Positions 49,540-51,915 of a stretch of 51,915 nt of DNA are shown here, piece after piece. A model generated the notes under the pieces. That model did not search any database, was not told where the DNA came from, and saw only the letters and a program-made list of their open reading frames with translations. How positions within the stretch are numbered: the first letter of the stretch is position 1; each line of letters begins with the position of its first letter. A program made the translations under genes and the position numbers. This stretch comes from QWOP01 sp003669605 (lineage in GTDB: Bacteria > Planctomycetota > Planctomycetia > Pirellulales > UBA1268), in NCBI GenBank assembly GCA_947481985.1, contig CANKIK010000016.1:1-51915 (forward strand). Direction: 5' to 3'.

Positions 49540-51756
49540 ATGAACCGCTTCCCCGACTCTGACGATCTGCTCTTCTTTTCCGCGCGCGTTGTTTCCGCGC
49601 GCGTTTTTGCCGCGCGCGTTTTTGCCGCGCGCGTTGCAAAAAGCCTCGATCGGTTGCTCCGCGCCCTGCCCCACGCATCGCGGCCTGGCCTTTCCCGATG
49701 CCGGCACCAGCGACGATCCTCCGGCCGGCTGCTCTCACTCATCGAGCCCCTTGAAGCCCGCTCGATGATGGCCATCACGCCAATCCTCATGCCCCTCCCC
49801 GTGCAGTCGTTCGACGGCACGGGCAACAATCTTGCCCATCTGGAGTGGGGAAGCACCGACGAGCAACTTCTGCGGAAGTCGCCGGTGGGGTATGCCGACG
49901 GCATCTCCAGCCCCGCCGGGGCCGACCGGCCAAGTGCCCGCCTCGTCAGCAATCTCCTCGCTGCCAGCCCCGCGGGCGGCCTCACCAACGACCGTGACCT
50001 GACGGCGATGACGTATGCCTGGGGGCAGTTCCTCGCCCACGACACCGATCTCACCGGCACCGCTGCTCCCCGGGAATCGCTCTCCATCCCGGTGCCAGCG
50101 GGGGATCCCTGGTTCGACCCCACCGGCAGCGGTGCGATGACGATCGCGCTGTCGCGGTCGACCTCCGATCCGACCACAGGCACGTCCCCGGCCAATCCGC
50201 GGCAACAGACCAACTCCATCACCGCCTGGATCGACGGCTCGGAGATCTATGGCGTCGATGCCCCCCGCAACGCCGCCCTCCGCGAGCACATCGGCGGGAG
50301 GATGCTGACCAGTGCCGGGGGCCTGTTGCCGTTCAACACCGCGGGGCTGGCCAACGCCAACGATGCCCACATCGTGGCCGACTCAGCCCTCTTCATCGCC
50401 GGCGACGTGCGTGCCAATGAGAACCCCGAACTGCTCTCCCTCCAAACGCTCTTCGTCCGTGAGCACAACCGGGTGGCGGCGGCCGCCGCCACCCAGCATC
50501 CCGATTGGAGCGACGAGCAACTTTTCCAACACGCGCGGCGGATCGTGATCGCCGAGTTGCAACACATCACCTACGACGAGTTCCTCCCTGCGCTCCTCGG
50601 TGCTGCGCGTCCGGGCACTGACGGAATCGCCCCCTGGGCCGGCTACCGTCCCAACGTCAACGCCGGGATCAGCACTGAGTTTGCGACGGCGGCCTTCCGG
50701 CTCGGTCACAGTCTGCTCGGCGACGATATCCGCTTCCTCGACAACGTCGGAACCCCTGTCCGTGCCGACATGGCGCTGCGCGATGCGTTTTTCAATCCGG
50801 GGCCGGTGGCGGAGGTGGGGATCGACCCGTTGCTCAAATACCTCGCCAGCGATCGGGCGCAGGAGCTCGACACGGCGGTGGTCGACGACGTCCGGAACTT
50901 CCTCTTTGGCGCTCCAGGCCAAGGGGGATTCGATTTGGCGTCGATCAACATCCAGCGGGGACGCGACCATGGCCTGGCCGATTACAACACCGTCCGCGTG
51001 GCATACGGCCTGCCGCGGCTGACCTCGTTTGCCGAGATCACCCCCGATGTCGCCGTCCAGAAGGCACTCCAGCAGGCCTACGGCAGTCTCGACAAGATCG
51101 ATCTCTGGGTGGGGGGCCTAGCGGAAAAGCACCTTCCCGGATCGAGCCTCGGGGCCACATTCACGCGGATCATCGTTGATCAGTTCACGCGGCTCCGCGA
51201 CGGCGACCGCTACTGGTATCAAAACGTCCTCCCGGCAAGCGATGTGGCCGAGATCCAGAAGACGGCCCTCGCCGATATCATCGCCCGCAACACGCTTCTC
51301 ACGAATCTCCAGCCCGACGTGTTCACGTTCCACGCCTCGATCGGCGGCACGGTGTTTGACGATGCCAACCGCGACGGCCGCCGCCAGCCGACTGAAAAAG
51401 GCCTCGCCACCGTCACCGTCTCGCTCAGCGATGCCTCGGGGAAGCTTCTCGCCACGACCACGACCGACTCCAGCGGTCGCTATCTCTTCACCGGCCTCGA
51501 TCTCGGCTCCTATCAGATCGCGGTGTCGGGGACCGGCCCGGCGGGCGCCACCGCCACCCCATCGACCATAAGCCGCACCGTGGCAATCACTCGCGGCAGT
51601 GTGATTCTGGGAGTCGATGTGGGCGCCGCCCGAAACGCTGCCCCAAAGCCGGCAGCAATGCCTCAGATCGCGCCGCCACGTCAGGCGCCGCTGCTGCTGG
51701 TCTGGGCAGCGGGAGGGATGGCCGCGGGGCCAGTGAAGCAGGCCTTCCGGCCATGA
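49540..51756 (+). CDS. secreted animal-type heme peroxidase with SdrD_B-like C-terminal domain
   Basis: A 738-residue protein. The N-terminus lacks an ordinary signal peptide: after 15-bp-repeat-encoded SARVFAARVFAARV and a basic stretch it has LLSLIEPLEARSMMA, the LExR-type motif found near the start of many planctomycete surface proteins. The peroxidase domain (about 85-590) shows distal His167 in GQFLAHDTDLT, distal Arg307 in FVREHNRVA, proximal His390 in AAFRLGHSLLG and INIQRGRDHGLADYN. Residues 600-665 form an SdrD_B-type beta-sandwich (GGTVFDDANRDGRRQP, SSGRYLFTGLDLGSYQ). It uses peroxide to oxidise halides or organics. Terminator-like hairpins follow the stop. Confidence 0.93.
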   Translation: MNRFPDSDDLLFFSARVVSARVFAARVFAARVAKSLDRLLRALPHASRPGLSRCRHQRRSSGRLLSLIEPLEARSMMAITPILMPLPVQSFDGTGNNLAHLEWGSTDEQLLRKSPVGYADGISSPAGADRPSARLVSNLLAASPAGGLTNDRDLTAMTYAWGQFLAHDTDLTGTAAPRESLSIPVPAGDPWFDPTGSGAMTIALSRSTSDPTTGTSPANPRQQTNSITAWIDGSEIYGVDAPRNAALREHIGGRMLTSAGGLLPFNTAGLANANDAHIVADSALFIAGDVRANENPELLSLQTLFVREHNRVAAAAATQHPDWSDEQLFQHARRIVIAELQHITYDEFLPALLGAARPGTDGIAPWAGYRPNVNAGISTEFATAAFRLGHSLLGDDIRFLDNVGTPVRADMALRDAFFNPGPVAEVGIDPLLKYLASDRAQELDTAVVDDVRNFLFGAPGQGGFDLASINIQRGRDHGLADYNTVRVAYGLPRLTSFAEITPDVAVQKALQQAYGSLDKIDLWVGGLAEKHLPGSSLGATFTRIIVDQFTRLRDGDRYWYQNVLPASDVAEIQKTALADIIARNTLLTNLQPDVFTFHASIGGTVFDDANRDGRRQPTEKGLATVTVSLSDASGKLLATTTTDSSGRYLFTGLDLGSYQIAVSGTGPAGATATPSTISRTVAITRGSVILGVDVGAARNAAPKPAAMPQIAPPRQAPLLLVWAAGGMAAGPVKQAFRP
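49580..49639 (+). repeat. four 15-bp tandem units at the start of the peroxidase gene
   Basis: Units CCGCGCGCGTTGTTT, CCGCGCGCGTTTTTG (twice) and CCGCGCGCGTTGCAA are in frame and encode (S/A)ARV(V/F/A)-type pentapeptides. Copy-number change by slippage would add or remove five residues without a frameshift. Confidence 0.9.
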
Positions 51757-51778
51757 ATCCCGCACTCCCCCCCCCGCC

Positions 51779-51810
51779 ATCATCCGGCCGTCAAACTCCT
51801 GCCGGATGAT
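51779..51810 (+). other. hairpin 22 bp after the peroxidase gene
   Basis: A perfect 10-bp stem (ATCATCCGGC with GCCGGATGAT) and a 12-nt loop. It precedes the terminator-like hairpin at 51814 and may form part of the same 3' structure. Confidence 0.55.
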
Positions 51811-51813
51811 AGA

Positions 51814-51835
51814 CCGCTGTTTCTCAGCGGCTTTT
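51814..51835 (+). terminator. rho-independent-like terminator of the peroxidase gene
   Basis: CCGCTG-TTTCT-CAGCGG forms a 6-bp GC-rich stem followed by CTTTTGAG and, slightly further on, CTTTTT. Position and shape fit termination of the peroxidase transcript; the first T-run is short. Confidence 0.5.
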
Positions 51836-51915
51836 GAGTGCTTTTTCAGCAGGTCGTTGGGGCCTTGCGCCCCGCGCGACGGCGACGGAACTCACTTAAG
51901 CCAGCCATCGCCAAG

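Noticed and set aside
1..51915. tRNA, rRNA, phage or insertion-sequence genes
   Set aside because: None was recognised on either strand: no transposase or integrase motifs, and no cloverleaf-like sequence in the intergenic gaps that I examined.

Overview
This window is a high-GC bacterial chromosome fragment that reads as a member of the Planctomycetota (Pirellulales-like). The diagnostic content is a set of planctomycete-type families: heme-c proteins of the PSCyt1/DUF1549/DUF1553 and DUF1587/1592/1588/1585 types, five Tat-exported DUF1501/DUF1552 proteins, PPC and FG-GAP surface proteins, and a heme peroxidase with the N-terminal LExR-type motif. Family names are from recognition of the translated sequence; no database search was run.

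Layout. 1-5.6 kb holds ordinary genes: a truncated 3' gene end, a DUF4139-like exported protein, a small unknown plus a TatD-like hydrolase, a QueD/PTPS enzyme, hemB and mogA. 5.7-8.4 kb holds an OprP/OprO-type porin and a Cys-rich exported protein with a seven-copy 8-residue repeat. 8.8-12.9 kb holds two tandem, clearly duplicated LytS-type kinase/LytTR regulator pairs. 13.0-16.0 kb (minus strand) is the sulfate activation operon cysD-cysNC.

16.4-25.3 kb is a three-gene surface operon: a heme-c DUF1549/DUF1553 protein with Ig-like domains, a PPC-domain protein with a coiled coil, and a heme-c WD40 protein whose beta-propeller repeats are split by about 250 residues of coiled coil. 25.4-26.3 kb is a decayed patch with relics of a zeta-toxin locus, including a companion gene broken by one amber codon. 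26.3-33.1 kb holds three DUF1501 paralogs (one divergent from the other two), an FG-GAP protein and a methyltransferase; related inverted repeats follow three consecutive gene ends here.

33.2-46.0 kb is the most interesting unit: a tight six-gene minus-strand operon (DUF1549/DUF1553 heme protein, DUF1501, DUF1592-type heme protein, DUF1552, unknown exported protein, sugar-isomerase-like TIM barrel). It diverges from a GntR/FadR-type regulator, and a perfect 12-bp palindrome overlaps a candidate -35 box of the operon. The two heme proteins share an inserted beta-module whose two halves appear in opposite order. I infer an inducible extracytoplasmic oxidation/hydrolysis pathway for an unknown (perhaps carbohydrate-derived) substrate. 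46.9-51.9 kb holds an LssY_C membrane protein, a class 3 lipase and a secreted heme peroxidase.
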